A stretch of DNA of 64,000 bases from Pseudooceanicola nanhaiensis DSM 18065 (GCF_000688295.1 NZ_JHZF01000011.1:1582288-1646287), one strand, 5' to 3'; positions 25,826 through 35,503 are shown, counted from the first letter of the stretch. The notes: generated by a model not told the origin, from the sequence alone. Translations and numbers: made by a program.

Positions 25826-26083
25826 GCTGCATCAGCGGCGCGCGCATGCTGGACCTGCGGCACACGGCGGCGGTCACGATGCCGGCGAGCGGCGTAGCGC
25901 TGGAGAAGGTCAGCCAGGTTTCCGGGCACAGCAATACCGCTGTGACATTTTCGACGTTGGGGCCATATCTGCCAGAGCACATGCAGGATGCGGTCAACGT
26001 GCCCGTCTTCATGAAACTGAAGGCAAGCCTTGGGTTCAGGGAACCGGGAACACTTCGCAGGAACGCGCAAGAGGTTGGGAAAA
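25826..26083 (+). pseudogene. C-terminal remnant of a tyrosine-recombinase integrase
   Basis: Only the last 85 or so residues survive. LDLRHTAAVTMPASGVALEKVSQVSGHSNTAVTFSTLGPYLPEHMQDAVNV matches the C-terminal catalytic segment of phage-type integrases. The box II HxxR position reads LDLR, so the His is lost, and the usual nucleophile Tyr (STYGRY in relatives) reads STLGPY. No start or N-terminal part is present; the frame begins directly after the acetyltransferase stop. The frame continues into the right repeat, as real integrases next to tRNA sites do. Confidence 0.8.
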
Positions 26084-26158
26084 TGGTGGGTGATAAGGGA
26101 TTTGAACCCCTGACATCTTCGATGTGAACGAAGCGCTCTACCACTGAGCTAATCACCC
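26084..26158 (-). tRNA. tRNA-Val (anticodon CAC)
   Basis: 75-nt cloverleaf read leftward: acceptor GGGTGAT/ATCACCC with encoded CCA, anticodon arm CTTCG-TTCACAT-CGAAG with anticodon CAC, T arm AGGGGTTCAAATCCCTT. Its 3' 51 bp (26084-26134) are the right attachment repeat of the island, so the gene was restored when the element integrated. Confidence 0.97.
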
Positions 26159-26168
26159 AACGGAGGGC

Positions 26169-26197
26169 TATCTAGCCTCCCTCGCCGCGCTCTGCAA
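26169..26197 (-). promoter_or_regulatory. promoter of tRNA-Val(CAC)
   Basis: Leftward, TTGCAG (26197-26192), exactly 17-bp spacer, TAGATA (26174-26169), ending 10 bp before the tRNA 5' end. Confidence 0.6.
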
Positions 26198-26299
26198 GCG
26201 CCTCTTTCACCTTCAGCGGCAGGAAATGTCCCGGGCGACGCAGTGTCACCACCGCCCGGCGGTCAAGGGCGCGCGGCATCCGGCGCCGGCATTGCGGGC

Positions 26300-26330
26300 T
26301 TGACCTCAAGTGCGCTTGAGCTCGCATGGT
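26300..26330 (+). promoter_or_regulatory. SoxR-type promoter and box upstream of MFS gene
   Basis: TTGACC (-35, 26300-26305), 19-bp spacer, CATGGT (weak -10, 26325-26330). The spacer holds CTCAAG-TGCG-CTTGAG (26305-26320), close to the SoxR box CCTCAAG-N4-CTTGAGG. A long spacer with a centred dyad is the MerR-family promoter design. It gives a short leader before the ATG at 26360. Confidence 0.65.
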
Positions 26331-26359
26331 GCCGGGCAGGTTCAGAATCGGAGACCTTC

Positions 26360-27772
26360 ATGATCGCGCCCGACCACGCCATGCCGAACGCCCCTGCGCC
26401 CCGCGACCGCGGCCTCCTGTCCCCGGAATACCGCGGCCCGGTGATCGTCATCTCGACCGGCATCGGGATGCATGCCTTCAACGACCTGTCGATCGCGGCG
26501 TCGATCCCGGTGGCCTTCGACGCGCTCGGCAGCCTCGCCATGCTGCCGCTGGCCTATGCGCTCTTCTTCATCGGCATCGTCGCGGGCGGCGTCCTGTCGG
26601 CCCATCTCCGCGGCCTGTTCGGGGCACGGGCCACCGCGCTCGGGGCGGCCGCGGTCTTCCTCGCCGGCATGGCCCTGACCGCCGCGGCGCCCCTGCCCTT
26701 CGTCTTCGCCCTCGGCCGGTTCCTGCAGGGCATCTCGGACGGGGTGATCGCCGCGCTCTGCTATTCGCTGATCCCGGAGCTGTTCGCGGCCCGGCTGGTC
26801 GCCCGGGTATTCTCGATCGAGGCGGTGGTCTGGGCCTCGGCCGCCGCGCTCGGACCGCTGACCGGCGGCTACGCGACCGAGGCGCTCTCGTGGCGGGCCG
26901 CAATGCTCGTCGGGCTGCCGCTGGCGCTCCTGTTCCTCGTGACGGCGGTCTTCGTCCTGCCGGCCCGCGCCCGGGATGCCCAGAGCGCGACGCGCCGCGT
27001 GGTCGCCCTGCGCCCGGTGGCGATCTGCCTGGCCGGGGTCGCCCTGCTCGCCCTGCCGACCGCGCTTCCCGGGCAGCAGGTGGCAGTGCTGGGCCTGCCC
27101 CTCGGCCTTGCGCTGGTGGCGCTCGCCCTCCGGGTCGACGCGCGGCAGGCCGAACGGTTCTTCCCGCGCGAGGCCTTCTCGCGCAGCCTCGTCGGGCGCG
27201 GGACCTGGATCATGTTCCTGATGCCGGTGGCGCAGGCGGTCTCCACCGTCTTCCTCGCGCTGGCGCTCCGGGCGGTCTGGGGCCTGTCGCCGATCTGGAC
27301 GGGATGGATCGTCGTCACCATGGCCCTGTTCTGGTCCGGCTCGGCCTTCACCGTGGCCCGCGTCTCGACCGTGGCACGGCGGAGGCTCCTCGCCGTGGCG
27401 CCGGGCTTCCAGGCGGCGGGCGCCCTGCTGATCGCGCTCGGGCTGACGACGGGCGTCCTGCCGCTGGTGATCCTCGGCCACGCGCTGTCGGGCTGCGCCT
27501 TCGGCTTCAGCTGGGGCCCCGCGAACGAGCGGGTGATGGAGGCGACGCCCGAGGCCGAAAAATCCCGCACGGCCTCGTTCATGCCCACGGTGCAGACGAC
27601 GGGCTTCGCCGTCGGCGCGGGGCTCTTCGGCTGGCTCGCGACCGCCACCGGTCTGGTCCCGGCGCTGGAGGGGGGCACGGGTCCGGCCGCCGTCTGGGCG
27701 CTCTGGGGCGGGGCGGCTCTGGTGGCGCTCCTGGCGCTGCCGGTGGCGCGCGGGCTGGGGCGGGAGGGGTAG
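26360..27772 (+). CDS. MFS transporter
   Basis: Major facilitator superfamily membrane protein of 470 residues with about 12 or more hydrophobic helices. Recognisable parts: GIGMHAFNDLSIAASIP in the first helix, GRFLQGISDGVIAALCYSLIPE (motif near helix 4), and SWGPANERVMEATPEAEKSRTASFMPTVQTTG in the second half. ATG 26360 follows GGAGA and is just downstream of the SoxR-type promoter, which supports this start over the longer frame. Regulation by a redox sensor suggests efflux of redox-active or toxic compounds; the substrate is unknown. Confidence 0.9.
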   Translation: MIAPDHAMPNAPAPRDRGLLSPEYRGPVIVISTGIGMHAFNDLSIAASIPVAFDALGSLAMLPLAYALFFIGIVAGGVLSAHLRGLFGARATALGAAAVFLAGMALTAAAPLPFVFALGRFLQGISDGVIAALCYSLIPELFAARLVARVFSIEAVVWASAAALGPLTGGYATEALSWRAAMLVGLPLALLFLVTAVFVLPARARDAQSATRRVVALRPVAICLAGVALLALPTALPGQQVAVLGLPLGLALVALALRVDARQAERFFPREAFSRSLVGRGTWIMFLMPVAQAVSTVFLALALRAVWGLSPIWTGWIVVTMALFWSGSAFTVARVSTVARRRLLAVAPGFQAAGALLIALGLTTGVLPLVILGHALSGCAFGFSWGPANERVMEATPEAEKSRTASFMPTVQTTGFAVGAGLFGWLATATGLVPALEGGTGPAAVWALWGGAALVALLALPVARGLGREG

Positions 27773-27828
27773 CGCGCTCCGGCGGCGGGGCGCGCCCGGG
27801 CCGCCAAGCGAAACCCGCCAAACGAAAA

Positions 27829-27852
27829 CGGCGCGCCCGGAAGGGCGCGCCG
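27829..27852. terminator. intrinsic terminator of lon
   Basis: CGGCGCGCCC (27829-27838), GGAA loop, GGGCGCGCCG (27843-27852). Leftward it is followed by TTTTCGTTT. Shared by the converging MFS gene. Confidence 0.8.
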
Positions 27853-27876
27853 CTGTCGTTTCACATCATGTCACGC

Positions 27877-30288
27877 TCAGTGCGCGACGGTCTCGGAGCT
27901 GCCGCCCTTGTCCTTCGCCAGGGCCGCCGCCGCTGCGGCTTCCTCGGCCGCCTCGTCCCAGTCCACGGCCTCGGGCTGGCGCACCAGCGCCTGTTCGAGC
28001 ACCTGGCGCACGTGGGTCACGGGGATGATCTTGAGCCCCTGCTTCACGTTGTCCGGGATCTCCGAGAGGTCCTTCTCGTTCTCCTCGGGGATGAACACCG
28101 TGGTGATCCCGCCCCGGAGCGCCGCGAGCAGCTTCTCCTTCAGCCCGCCGATCGGCATCGCGTTCCCGCGGAGAGAGACCTCCCCGGTCATGGCGATGTC
28201 CTTGCGGACGGGGATCTGCGTCAGCACCGACACGATGGAGGTGACCATGGCGAGACCGGCCGACGGCCCGTCCTTCGGGGTCGCCCCGTCCGGCACGTGC
28301 ACGTGGATGTCCCAGGCGTCGAGGCGCGGGGGTTTCACCCCGATCGACGGCGCGACGGACCGGACGTAGGAGGCCGCCGCGTCGATCGATTCCTTCATCA
28401 CGTCGCCCAGCTTCCCGGTCGTCTTCATCCGGCCCTTGCCCGGCAGGCGCAGCGCCTCGATCTGGAGGAGGTCGCCGCCCACGGAGGTCCAGGCCAGCCC
28501 GGTGACGACACCGATCTGGTCCTCCTTCTCGGCGAGACCATAGCGGAATTTCTTCACGCCGAGGTATTCGTCGAGGTTGTCCTCGGTGATCCGGACCTTG
28601 TCCTTCTCCTTCTTGACGATCTGCGTCACGGCCTTCCGCGCCAGCTTGGCGATCTCGCGCTCGAGGTTCCGCACCCCCGCCTCGCGGGTGTAGCGGCGGA
28701 TCATCTCGTTCAGCGCCTCGTCGGTGATCTCGAACTCGCCCTTCTTCAGGCCGTGGTTCTTGACCTGCTTGGCCACGAGGTGCTGCTTGGCGATCTCGCG
28801 CTTCTCGTCCTCGGTGTAGCCGGCCAGCGAAATGATCTCCATCCGGTCCAGCAGCGGCCCCGGCATGTTGTAGGAGTTCGCCGTGGTCAGGAACATCACG
28901 TTCGAGAGGTCGTATTCCACCTCGAGGTAATGGTCCACGAAGGTGCCGTTCTGTTCGGGATCGAGCACCTCGAGCATCGCCGACGCCGGGTCGCCCCGGA
29001 AGTCCTGGCCCATCTTGTCGATCTCGTCCAGGAGGATCAGCGGGTTCGTCGTCTTCGCCTTCTTCAGCGCCTGGATGATCTTGCCGGGCATGGAGCCGAT
29101 GTAGGTCCGGCGGTGGCCGCGGATCTCGGATTCGTCACGCACGCCACCAAGGCTGATGCGGATGAACTCGCGCCCCGTCGCCTTGGCCACGGACTTGCCC
29201 AGAGAGGTCTTGCCGACGCCCGGAGGGCCGACGAGGCACAGGATCGGCCCCTTCAGCTTCTGGCTGCGCTGCTGCACGGCCAGGTATTCGACGATCCGCT
29301 CCTTGACCTTCTCGAGGCCGTAGTGATCGGCGTCCAGCACCTCCTCGGCCTTGGACAGGTCCTTCTTCACGCGGGATTTCGTGCCCCACGGGATCGACAG
29401 CATCCAGTCGAGGTAATTGCGCACGACGGTCGCCTCGGCGCTCATCGGGCTCATGTTCTTGAGCTTCTTGATCTCGGCATCGGCCTTTTCGCGGGCCTCC
29501 TTCGAGAGCTTGGTCTCGGCCACGCGGGCCTCCAGCTCGGCGACCTCGTTCTGGCCGTCCTCGCCGTCGCCCAGCTCCTTCTGAATGGCCTTCATCTGCT
29601 CATTCAGGTAATATTCGCGCTGCGTCCGCTCCATCTGGGACTTCACGCGCGTCTTGATCTTCTTCTCGACCTGCAGCACCGACATCTCGCCCTGCATCAG
29701 GCCATAGACCTTCTCCAGCCGCTCGCTGATGCTGAGCGTCTCCAGCAGGTCCTGCTTCTGGTCCACCTCGATGCCGAGATGGCCCGACACGAGGTCGGCG
29801 AGCTTCGCGGGCTCGGTGGTCTCGGACACCGCGCCGAGCGCCTCCTCGGGGATGTTCTTCTTGACCTTGGCGTAGCGCTCGAATTCCGCGCCGACCGAGC
29901 GCAGCAGCGCCTGGGTCGTGGCCGCGTCACCCGGGACTTCCTCCATCAGCTCGGCGCTCGCCTCGAAATACTCGGGGTTCTCGATGAACTCGAGGATGCG
30001 CACGCGCGCCTGGCCCTCGACCAGCACCTTCACGGTGCCATCGGGCAGCTTCAGAAGTTGCAGCACATTGGCCAGCACGCCGGTGCGGTAGATGCCCTCG
30101 TCGGTGGGATCGTCCTCGGCCGGGTCGATCTGGCTCGACAGCAGGATCTGCCGGTTGTCCGACATCACTTCCTCGAGCGCGCGCACCGACTTGTCGCGGC
30201 CCACGAAGAGCGGGACGATCATGTGGGGGAAGACCACGATATCCCGCAGGGGGAGCACGGGATAAGACGGGTTGAGGGATTGGGTCAT
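27877..30288 (-). CDS. lon: ATP-dependent Lon protease
   Basis: Cytoplasmic AAA+ serine protease of 803 residues, full family length, which degrades misfolded and regulatory proteins. N-terminal LAN domain ([23 protein letters not shown]), coiled-coil region, Walker [16 protein letters not shown], Walker [12 protein letters not shown], and the protease domain with catalytic Ser in [14 protein letters not shown] and Lys in [14 protein letters not shown]. The C terminus ends [12 protein letters not shown]. Upstream is a heat-shock-like promoter (30364-30395); downstream is a strong terminator, so it is a single-gene unit. Confidence 0.98.
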   Translation of the reverse strand: MTQSLNPSYPVLPLRDIVVFPHMIVPLFVGRDKSVRALEEVMSDNRQILLSSQIDPAEDDPTDEGIYRTGVLANVLQLLKLPDGTVKVLVEGQARVRILEFIENPEYFEASAELMEEVPGDAATTQALLRSVGAEFERYAKVKKNIPEEALGAVSETTEPAKLADLVSGHLGIEVDQKQDLLETLSISERLEKVYGLMQGEMSVLQVEKKIKTRVKSQMERTQREYYLNEQMKAIQKELGDGEDGQNEVAELEARVAETKLSKEAREKADAEIKKLKNMSPMSAEATVVRNYLDWMLSIPWGTKSRVKKDLSKAEEVLDADHYGLEKVKERIVEYLAVQQRSQKLKGPILCLVGPPGVGKTSLGKSVAKATGREFIRISLGGVRDESEIRGHRRTYIGSMPGKIIQALKKAKTTNPLILLDEIDKMGQDFRGDPASAMLEVLDPEQNGTFVDHYLEVEYDLSNVMFLTTANSYNMPGPLLDRMEIISLAGYTEDEKREIAKQHLVAKQVKNHGLKKGEFEITDEALNEMIRRYTREAGVRNLEREIAKLARKAVTQIVKKEKDKVRITEDNLDEYLGVKKFRYGLAEKEDQIGVVTGLAWTSVGGDLLQIEALRLPGKGRMKTTGKLGDVMKESIDAAASYVRSVAPSIGVKPPRLDAWDIHVHVPDGATPKDGPSAGLAMVTSIVSVLTQIPVRKDIAMTGEVSLRGNAMPIGGLKEKLLAALRGGITTVFIPEENEKDLSEIPDNVKQGLKIIPVTHVRQVLEQALVRQPEAVDWDEAAEEAAAAAALAKDKGGSSETVAH

Positions 30289-30363
30289 GCTCTATCCTTG
30301 GCTCTGGCAGAAGGCTCCGGCCCCGATTGCGGCGGCTCTGGCCTCCTCCGGTTTATGGAGAGT

Positions 30364-30395
30364 AAATCTGGGGTGCCTGCGACCCGGATTCAACC
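30364..30395 (-). promoter_or_regulatory. candidate RpoH (heat-shock) promoter of lon
   Basis: Leftward, GGTTGAA (30395-30389), a spacer of about 15 bp and CCCCAGATTT (30373-30364). This resembles the sigma-32 pattern CTTGAA-N(13-15)-CCCCATNT. The remaining 30289-30594 gap also holds the dispersed element at 30509; no gene is seen in it. Confidence 0.5.
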
Positions 30396-30508
30396 TCGTG
30401 TGCCCCAACATGCCTGCAAGCGCCGGGACGAGGCAAGCGCCGAATGCCTGCATTTGGGGGGAACACGCGGCAATCGGGGACGGTCGCACAGCTCTTCCTC
30501 TGGTCCAT

Positions 30509-30565
30509 GTATCCTCGGGGGGAGTCGCGGCCCGGAGGGCCGCGGCGGGGGGCAGACAGCCCCCC
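30509..30565. repeat. palindromic element after PBP gene (dispersed family, copy 2)
   Basis: TATCCTCGGGGGGAGT lead, hairpin CGCGGCCC (30526-30533) / GGGCCGCG (30537-30544), then GGGGGGC (30547-30553) / GCCCCCC (30559-30565). Same order as the copy at 60368. Lies just beyond the leftward PBP stop. Confidence 0.65.
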
Positions 30566-30594
30566 TCCCCGGCCTGCCGCCGGCGCGCCGGGGC

Positions 30595-32781
30595 CTACCG
30601 CGTGCACACCTCCCGCGGGCGGTTGCCGTAGGGCTGGAAGGTGCAGTCCGAGGCCCGGAACGAGCGGTAGAAGCGCGAACAGGCCTGCACGTTGCAGGTG
30701 TTCGACGCGCTTTCCTCGCCGCGCGCCTTCGAGCGCAGGACGCGGGACAGCTCGCCCACCGTCAGCTTCTGCTCCACCGCGCTGTTCAGAAGCTGCCGGA
30801 CCGCGTCCCGGTCGGGGCGCGGATCGGTGCCCGGCCGCGAGGTCACGGTCTGGAACTTCGCCCCGCCCGCCTCCTCGCGCTCGACCGCCGTGCTCCCGGG
30901 CAGGCCCTCACTGACGATCACGGTTTCGACAGGATCCTCCGCCCGGGGCGTGTCCTCCACGAGGATCTCCTCCGAGGCGGGCGCCTCCCCGGCCTGGAAC
31001 CGGGCCCAGATCTCGGCCGGAAGACTGCCGCCGGTCACTTCGTCCATCGGGCTGTTGTCGTCGTTGCCGACCCAGACCCCGACGATGAGGTCCTCGTCCC
31101 AGCCGACGAAGAGCGCATCGCGGAAGGACTGGCTGGTGCCGGTCTTGCCGACCGCGCCCGGAACCGCGCCGACCGCCTCGCCGGTGCCCTCCGTCACCAC
31201 GGCGCGCAGCATCTCGGTCATCTCGCCACGATGCGAGAGCAGCCGCGCGGCGAGGCCCGAGGGCTCCGGCAGCTGACGGTCGAGCGGGCGGATCGTGGCG
31301 CTCGACAGCGCGAGCCCCTCGACCCCGTGCGCCTCGACCGGCGCGCGGCCCGTCGCGATGGCGGCATAGGCTTCGGTAATGTCCATCAGCGACATGCCCG
31401 AGGCGCCCAGGGACAGGGCGGGCGTCTCGCTCAGCTCCGCCTCGATCCCGAGCGCGCGGGCGGCCTCGGCCACCCGGTCGATGCCGATGTCCATCGCAAG
31501 CTGCACGGCGGCGGCGTTGTAGGAGTCCGCGAAGGCCTCGCGCATTGTCACGTCGCCATGGAAGCGGCCGCCGAAATTCTCGGGCGCGTAGCCGTCGATG
31601 TCGAGGGGCCGATCGGGCAGCAGGGTGTCGGGCCCGTATCCCGCCTCAAGCGCGGCGAGATAGACGATCGTCTTGAAGGTCGAGCCGGGCTGGCGCACGG
31701 CGTCCGTGGCACGGTTGAACTGGCTGGTGGCGTAATCGCGCCCGCCCACCATCGCGGCGACCGAACCGTCGGGGCGCAGCGCGACCAGCGCCGCCTCCAT
31801 CGTCGAGCCCTCGAGCACCGCGTTCACCGACGCCTCGGCGCGTGCCTGCAGCGCGGGATCGAGCGTGGTCCGCACCGTGACCGCCCCGTCGATCCGTCCG
31901 GCGATCTCGGCCGTCTCCGGCTGCACCCAGTCGGCGAACCAGCCGCCGTAGGCCGGGCTGCGGCGATGGAAGCGCATGGTCGCCAGCGCGATCCGCGCAT
32001 CGTCGGCGGCGTCCGCCTCGACCAGCCCCTGCTGCTGCATCAGCGTCACCACCAGCGTCGCGCGGTCACGCAGCGCGTCGGAATTGTTGAACGGATTGAT
32101 CTCGGACGGCGCCCGGATGATCGCCGCGAGGATCGCGCTTTCGGCCAGCGAGAGCTCCGCGGCGGATTTGCCGAAGTAGAGCTGCGCCGCGTCCGCCACC
32201 CCGTGCACCCCGTTGCCGAGATAGACGGTGTTCAGATAGCGCTCGAGGATCTCGTCCTTGGAATAGCGCGCCTCCATCTGCCGGGCCAGCAGCGCCTCGT
32301 GCAGCTTGCGGGCATAGCTCTTCTCGGGGCTCAGGTAGGAGGTCTTGATGAGCTGCTGCGTGATCGTGCTGCCGCCCTCGACGATGCCGCCCGAGACGGT
32401 GTTCACGGCCAGCGCCCGCGCGATCGAGCGCAGATCGACGCCGCCATGATCGCGGAACCGGCGATCCTCCAGCGCGATCACGGCCTGCGGCAGAAGCGGC
32501 GCCATCTCCTTGAGCGAGGTCCCCGAGGAGGTCACGCCCCGCGCCATCAGGAGCGGCGCGCCCGCGCTGTCCTGATACCGGGGCCGGGCTTCGGCGGAGG
32601 CGACCACATCGTCCAGCGTCGGGCGGGTGAGCACCCAGAGCGCCGTCGCGCCCGCCCCGAGGGCGATGACCGTCACGCCGGCCCAGGCCGCCGCGCGCCG
32701 CGCCGGGAACCGGCCGATCCCCCGGGCAGAGGCAGAGAGTGCGGATTTCAGACGTGTGCCGGCGGACTTCCAGTCTTTCAT
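30595..32781 (-). CDS. class A penicillin-binding protein (transglycosylase/transpeptidase) with BA14K-like tail
   Basis: Bifunctional peptidoglycan synthase of 728 residues anchored by one N-terminal helix (AAAWAGVTVIALGAGATALWVL). GT51 domain: ALEDRRFRDHGGVD (catalytic Glu), GGSTITQQLIK and RKLHEALLARQME. Transpeptidase: SXXK in PGSTFKTIVY, SYN in AFADSYNAAAVQ, KTGT in GAVGKTGTSQSF. The last 30 residues (ACSRFYRSFRASDCTFQPYG to the end) look like the BA14K lectin-like motif with paired Cys, an unusual addition. Tail function unknown. Confidence 0.93.
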   Translation of the reverse strand: MKDWKSAGTRLKSALSASARGIGRFPARRAAAWAGVTVIALGAGATALWVLTRPTLDDVVASAEARPRYQDSAGAPLLMARGVTSSGTSLKEMAPLLPQAVIALEDRRFRDHGGVDLRSIARALAVNTVSGGIVEGGSTITQQLIKTSYLSPEKSYARKLHEALLARQMEARYSKDEILERYLNTVYLGNGVHGVADAAQLYFGKSAAELSLAESAILAAIIRAPSEINPFNNSDALRDRATLVVTLMQQQGLVEADAADDARIALATMRFHRRSPAYGGWFADWVQPETAEIAGRIDGAVTVRTTLDPALQARAEASVNAVLEGSTMEAALVALRPDGSVAAMVGGRDYATSQFNRATDAVRQPGSTFKTIVYLAALEAGYGPDTLLPDRPLDIDGYAPENFGGRFHGDVTMREAFADSYNAAAVQLAMDIGIDRVAEAARALGIEAELSETPALSLGASGMSLMDITEAYAAIATGRAPVEAHGVEGLALSSATIRPLDRQLPEPSGLAARLLSHRGEMTEMLRAVVTEGTGEAVGAVPGAVGKTGTSQSFRDALFVGWDEDLIVGVWVGNDDNSPMDEVTGGSLPAEIWARFQAGEAPASEEILVEDTPRAEDPVETVIVSEGLPGSTAVEREEAGGAKFQTVTSRPGTDPRPDRDAVRQLLNSAVEQKLTVGELSRVLRSKARGEESASNTCNVQACSRFYRSFRASDCTFQPYGNRPREVCTR

Positions 32782-32844
32782 GCTCGAGCCTTCCCTGTGC
32801 TTGGCAGAGAAATGCCCGACCTGCGCCGCCGGTTCCGGAAAACA

Positions 32845-33975
32845 TCACAAGAGCGGAATGTCGCCCTCGGCCCGGGTGGCATGGAACCCGGCCTCCCAGG
32901 TATCGAAGCGCCCCGCGGCAATGGCCTCGCGCATGCCCTGCATGATCTCCTGGAAGTAATGCAGGTTGTGCCAGGTGAGCAGCATGCCCGAGATCATCTC
33001 GCCCGCGCGGAACACGTGGTGCAGGTAGGCGCGCGAATAGTTCCGGCACGTGGGACAGGTGCAGTCCTCGTCCAGCGGGCGCGGATCGTCGGCATGGCGC
33101 GCGTTCTTGAGGTTGACCTGTCCGCGCCGGGTCCAGGCCTGCCCGGTCCGGCCGGAGCGCGAGGGCAGCACGCAATCCATCATGTCGACGCCGCGCTTCA
33201 CCGCACCGACGATGTCGTCGGGCTTGCCGACGCCCATCAGGTAGCGCGGCTTGTCCTCGGGCAGCATCGCGGGCGCGTAGTCGAGCACGCCGAACATCGC
33301 CTCCTGCCCCTCCCCGACCGCGAGGCCGCCGATCGCGTAGCCGTCGAAGCCGATGGCCTTCAGCGCCTCGGCGCTCTCGCCGCGCAGCGCCTCGGTCACG
33401 CCGCCCTGCTGGATGCCGAAGAGCGCATGGCCCGGCCGGTCGCCGAAGGCCTCGCGCGAACGGGCCGCCCACCTCATCGACAGGCGCATCGACTCGGCCA
33501 CGCGGGCCTCGTCGGCCGGAAGCGCCGGGCATTCGTCGAAGCACATCACGATGTCCGAGCCGAGCAGGCGCTGGATCTCCATCGAGGTCTCGGGGCTGAG
33601 GAAATGCTTCGAACCGTCGACATGCGAGCGGAAGGTCACGCCGTCCTCGGTCAGCTTGCGCAGGTCTGCAAGGCTCATCACCTGGAAGCCGCCCGAGTCG
33701 GTGAGGATCGGCTTGTCCCAGTTCATGAAGCGGTGCAGCCCGCCCAGCCGGTCGATCCGTTCCGCACCGGGGCGCAGCATCAGGTGATAGGTGTTGCCCA
33801 GCAGGATGTCGGCGCCGGTGGCGGCCACGCTTTCGGGCATCATCGCCTTCACCGTGGCGGCGGTGCCGACGGGCATGAAGGCGGGGGTGCGGATCTCGCC
33901 GCGCGGCGTCCGGATCACGCCCGTGCGGGCAGAGCCGTCGGTGGCGTTCAGCGCAAAGGAAAAGGCGGTGGTCAT
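32845..33975 (-). CDS. tgt: tRNA-guanine transglycosylase
   Basis: Exchanges guanine-34 for the queuosine precursor preQ1 in GU(N)-anticodon tRNAs. 376 residues, usual length. Catalytic segments [14 protein letters not shown] and [21 protein letters not shown] with the nucleophile Asp, [11 protein letters not shown], and the zinc site [16 protein letters not shown] near the C terminus are all present. ATG 33975 follows AAAGG; the longer frame adds a non-conserved stretch. Confidence 0.97.
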   Translation of the reverse strand: MTTAFSFALNATDGSARTGVIRTPRGEIRTPAFMPVGTAATVKAMMPESVAATGADILLGNTYHLMLRPGAERIDRLGGLHRFMNWDKPILTDSGGFQVMSLADLRKLTEDGVTFRSHVDGSKHFLSPETSMEIQRLLGSDIVMCFDECPALPADEARVAESMRLSMRWAARSREAFGDRPGHALFGIQQGGVTEALRGESAEALKAIGFDGYAIGGLAVGEGQEAMFGVLDYAPAMLPEDKPRYLMGVGKPDDIVGAVKRGVDMMDCVLPSRSGRTGQAWTRRGQVNLKNARHADDPRPLDEDCTCPTCRNYSRAYLHHVFRAGEMISGMLLTWHNLHYFQEIMQGMREAIAAGRFDTWEAGFHATRAEGDIPLL

Positions 33976-34048
33976 GCCACCGCCTTTAGCGCCATCCTCG
34001 CGGCCGCGCAAACGATCCCCGCAGGTGACCCGGCGTGCTGCCGCGGTC

Positions 34049-34531
34049 TCAGGCGGCTTCGCGGTTCAGCGTGCCCTCGGCGAGCTGCGTCAGCTTGTCG
34101 TCGGCCACGTATTCCTGGTCGAGCGTCTTCTGCAGCAGGTCGGCGGCCTCGGTCATGCCGAGCGTCTTCGCCCAGGCGATCATCGTGCCGTAGCGGGTGA
34201 TCTCGTAATGCTCGACGGCTTGCGCCGCGGCGATCATGCCGGCATCCCGGGCCTCGCCCGCCTCGGCCTCTTCCATGATCTCCTTGCCTTCCTCGAGGAT
34301 CCCGTCGATCGCCTCGCAGGTCACGCCGCGCGGCTTCAGGCCCAGCAGTTCGAACACCTTCTCGAGGGTCTCGATATGGCCCTCGGTCTCTTCGCGGTGA
34401 TGCTCGAACGCCTCGCGCAGGTCCTCCGACGTGGCCTTGCGGGCCATCTTCGGCAGGGTCTTCAGCACCTGCTTCTCGGCATAGTAGATGTCCTTCACGA
34501 AATGTTTGAACAGTCCTTCAAGGTCCTTCAT
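34049..34531 (-). CDS. DUF892 ferritin-like protein (YciE/YciF type)
   Basis: Four-helix ferritin-like protein of 160 residues, of the YciE/YciF stress group. [21 protein letters not shown] (helix with carboxylate and Tyr), [23 protein letters not shown] (ExxxH-type metal ligands), [19 protein letters not shown] and [12 protein letters not shown] give the expected pairs of metal-binding residues. ATG 34531 follows a GGAGCG site. Its metal and biochemical role are not known for most family members; general stress or osmotic stress expression is common. Confidence 0.93.
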   Translation of the reverse strand: MKDLEGLFKHFVKDIYYAEKQVLKTLPKMARKATSEDLREAFEHHREETEGHIETLEKVFELLGLKPRGVTCEAIDGILEEGKEIMEEAEAGEARDAGMIAAAQAVEHYEITRYGTMIAWAKTLGMTEAADLLQKTLDQEYVADDKLTQLAEGTLNREAA

Positions 34532-34714
34532 CGCTCCGCATCCTTTCTGGGTTTCCGGTGCGCGCCCACCCATCCGGCAGGCGCCACTGATGAACCGGGC
34601 GGCGGGCCGGCAGTTCCGGCGTGCACAAAAGGCAACCGGATACACATATGGCAAGTGCTTGCCCTCCCCGCCCGGCGGGCGCACACTCGCGCGACTGACG
34701 AAGGAGGAGACACG

Positions 34715-35500
34715 ATGACCATCCAGCAGCCGGAATTCCTGGGCAGCGCGCTCGAGGACGGTGTCCTGACCCTGACGCTGGGCGGCGGCAAGGCGCATCC
34801 GCTGTCGCTGACCATGATCGGCACGCTCAAGGCCGCGCTCGATGCGGCGATCGCCGACGCGGCGGTGAAGGTCATCGTGATCCACGGGCCGGGACCGATC
34901 TTCTGCGCCGGCCACGACCTGAAGGAGATCTCGCACCACCGCGCCGACGCGGATCACGGCCAGGCCTTCCTGCAGGAGCTGTTCGATGCCTGCGCCGCGA
35001 TGATGACCACGCTGGCCGAGGCGCCCAAGCCCACCATCGCCATGGTGGAGGGGATCGCCACCGCCGCGGGCCTCCAGATGGTGGCCTCCTGCGATCTGGC
35101 CTTCGTGTCCGAGGCGGCGCGCTTCCAGCTGCCGGGCGTGAACAATGGCGGGTTCTGCTCCACCCCCGCGGTGGCGGTGTCGCGCGCCCTGTCGCGCAAG
35201 CACCTGATGGAGCTGCTGCTGTCGGGCGATGTCTTCGACGCGGACTGGGCGCTCTCTGCCGGGCTGGTGAACCGGGTCCTGCCGGCGGACCGCCTCGCGC
35301 AGGAGACCGCCGATTTCGCCCGCCGCCTCGCCGGGCGCAACGCGGGGCCGGTCCAGCGCGGCATCGCCACGCTGAACGCGCAGATGCACCTGCCGCTGGC
35401 CGAGGCCTACGCCGTATCGGGCGTCACCATGCTGGGGCATTTCATGGACCCCGACCGCATCGCGCAGGAGAGCCGGGGCAAGTTCGCGGACAAGGGCTGA
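34715..35500 (+). CDS. enoyl-CoA hydratase/isomerase family protein
   Basis: Crotonase-fold protein of 261 residues. The oxyanion-hole motif CAGHDLKEIS and the second IATAAGLQMVASCDLAF match enoyl-CoA hydratases. The usual second catalytic Glu region (xLPEVxxG) reads LPGVNNGGFCSTP, with Gly at the Glu position, as in ECHDC3-like members, so it may not be a classical hydratase. ATG 34715 has a near-perfect AAGGAGGAG site. It converges on tpiA with a 3-bp gap between stops. Confidence 0.88.
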   Translation: MTIQQPEFLGSALEDGVLTLTLGGGKAHPLSLTMIGTLKAALDAAIADAAVKVIVIHGPGPIFCAGHDLKEISHHRADADHGQAFLQELFDACAAMMTTLAEAPKPTIAMVEGIATAAGLQMVASCDLAFVSEAARFQLPGVNNGGFCSTPAVAVSRALSRKHLMELLLSGDVFDADWALSAGLVNRVLPADRLAQETADFARRLAGRNAGPVQRGIATLNAQMHLPLAEAYAVSGVTMLGHFMDPDRIAQESRGKFADKG

Positions 35501-35503
35501 GGC

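Larger units (their letters stand above)
24632..26083. mobile_element. tRNA-Val-associated mini-island (decayed integrative element)
   Basis: A 1.5-kb insert bounded by 51-bp direct repeats of the tRNA-Val(CAC) 3' end, with the intact tRNA at the right end and an integrase remnant beside it. This is the standard layout of a tyrosine-recombinase element. Its left 100 bp are notably AT-rich (near 24,680-24,720). Cargo: a 103-residue unknown protein and a CatB-like acetyltransferase, translationally coupled. Confidence 0.85.

Noticed and set aside
26326-34200. A 2624-codon open frame on the + strand
   Set aside because: It runs antisense through lon, the PBP and tgt, has Arg/Gly/His-rich composition typical of GC-rich shadow frames and no family motif.
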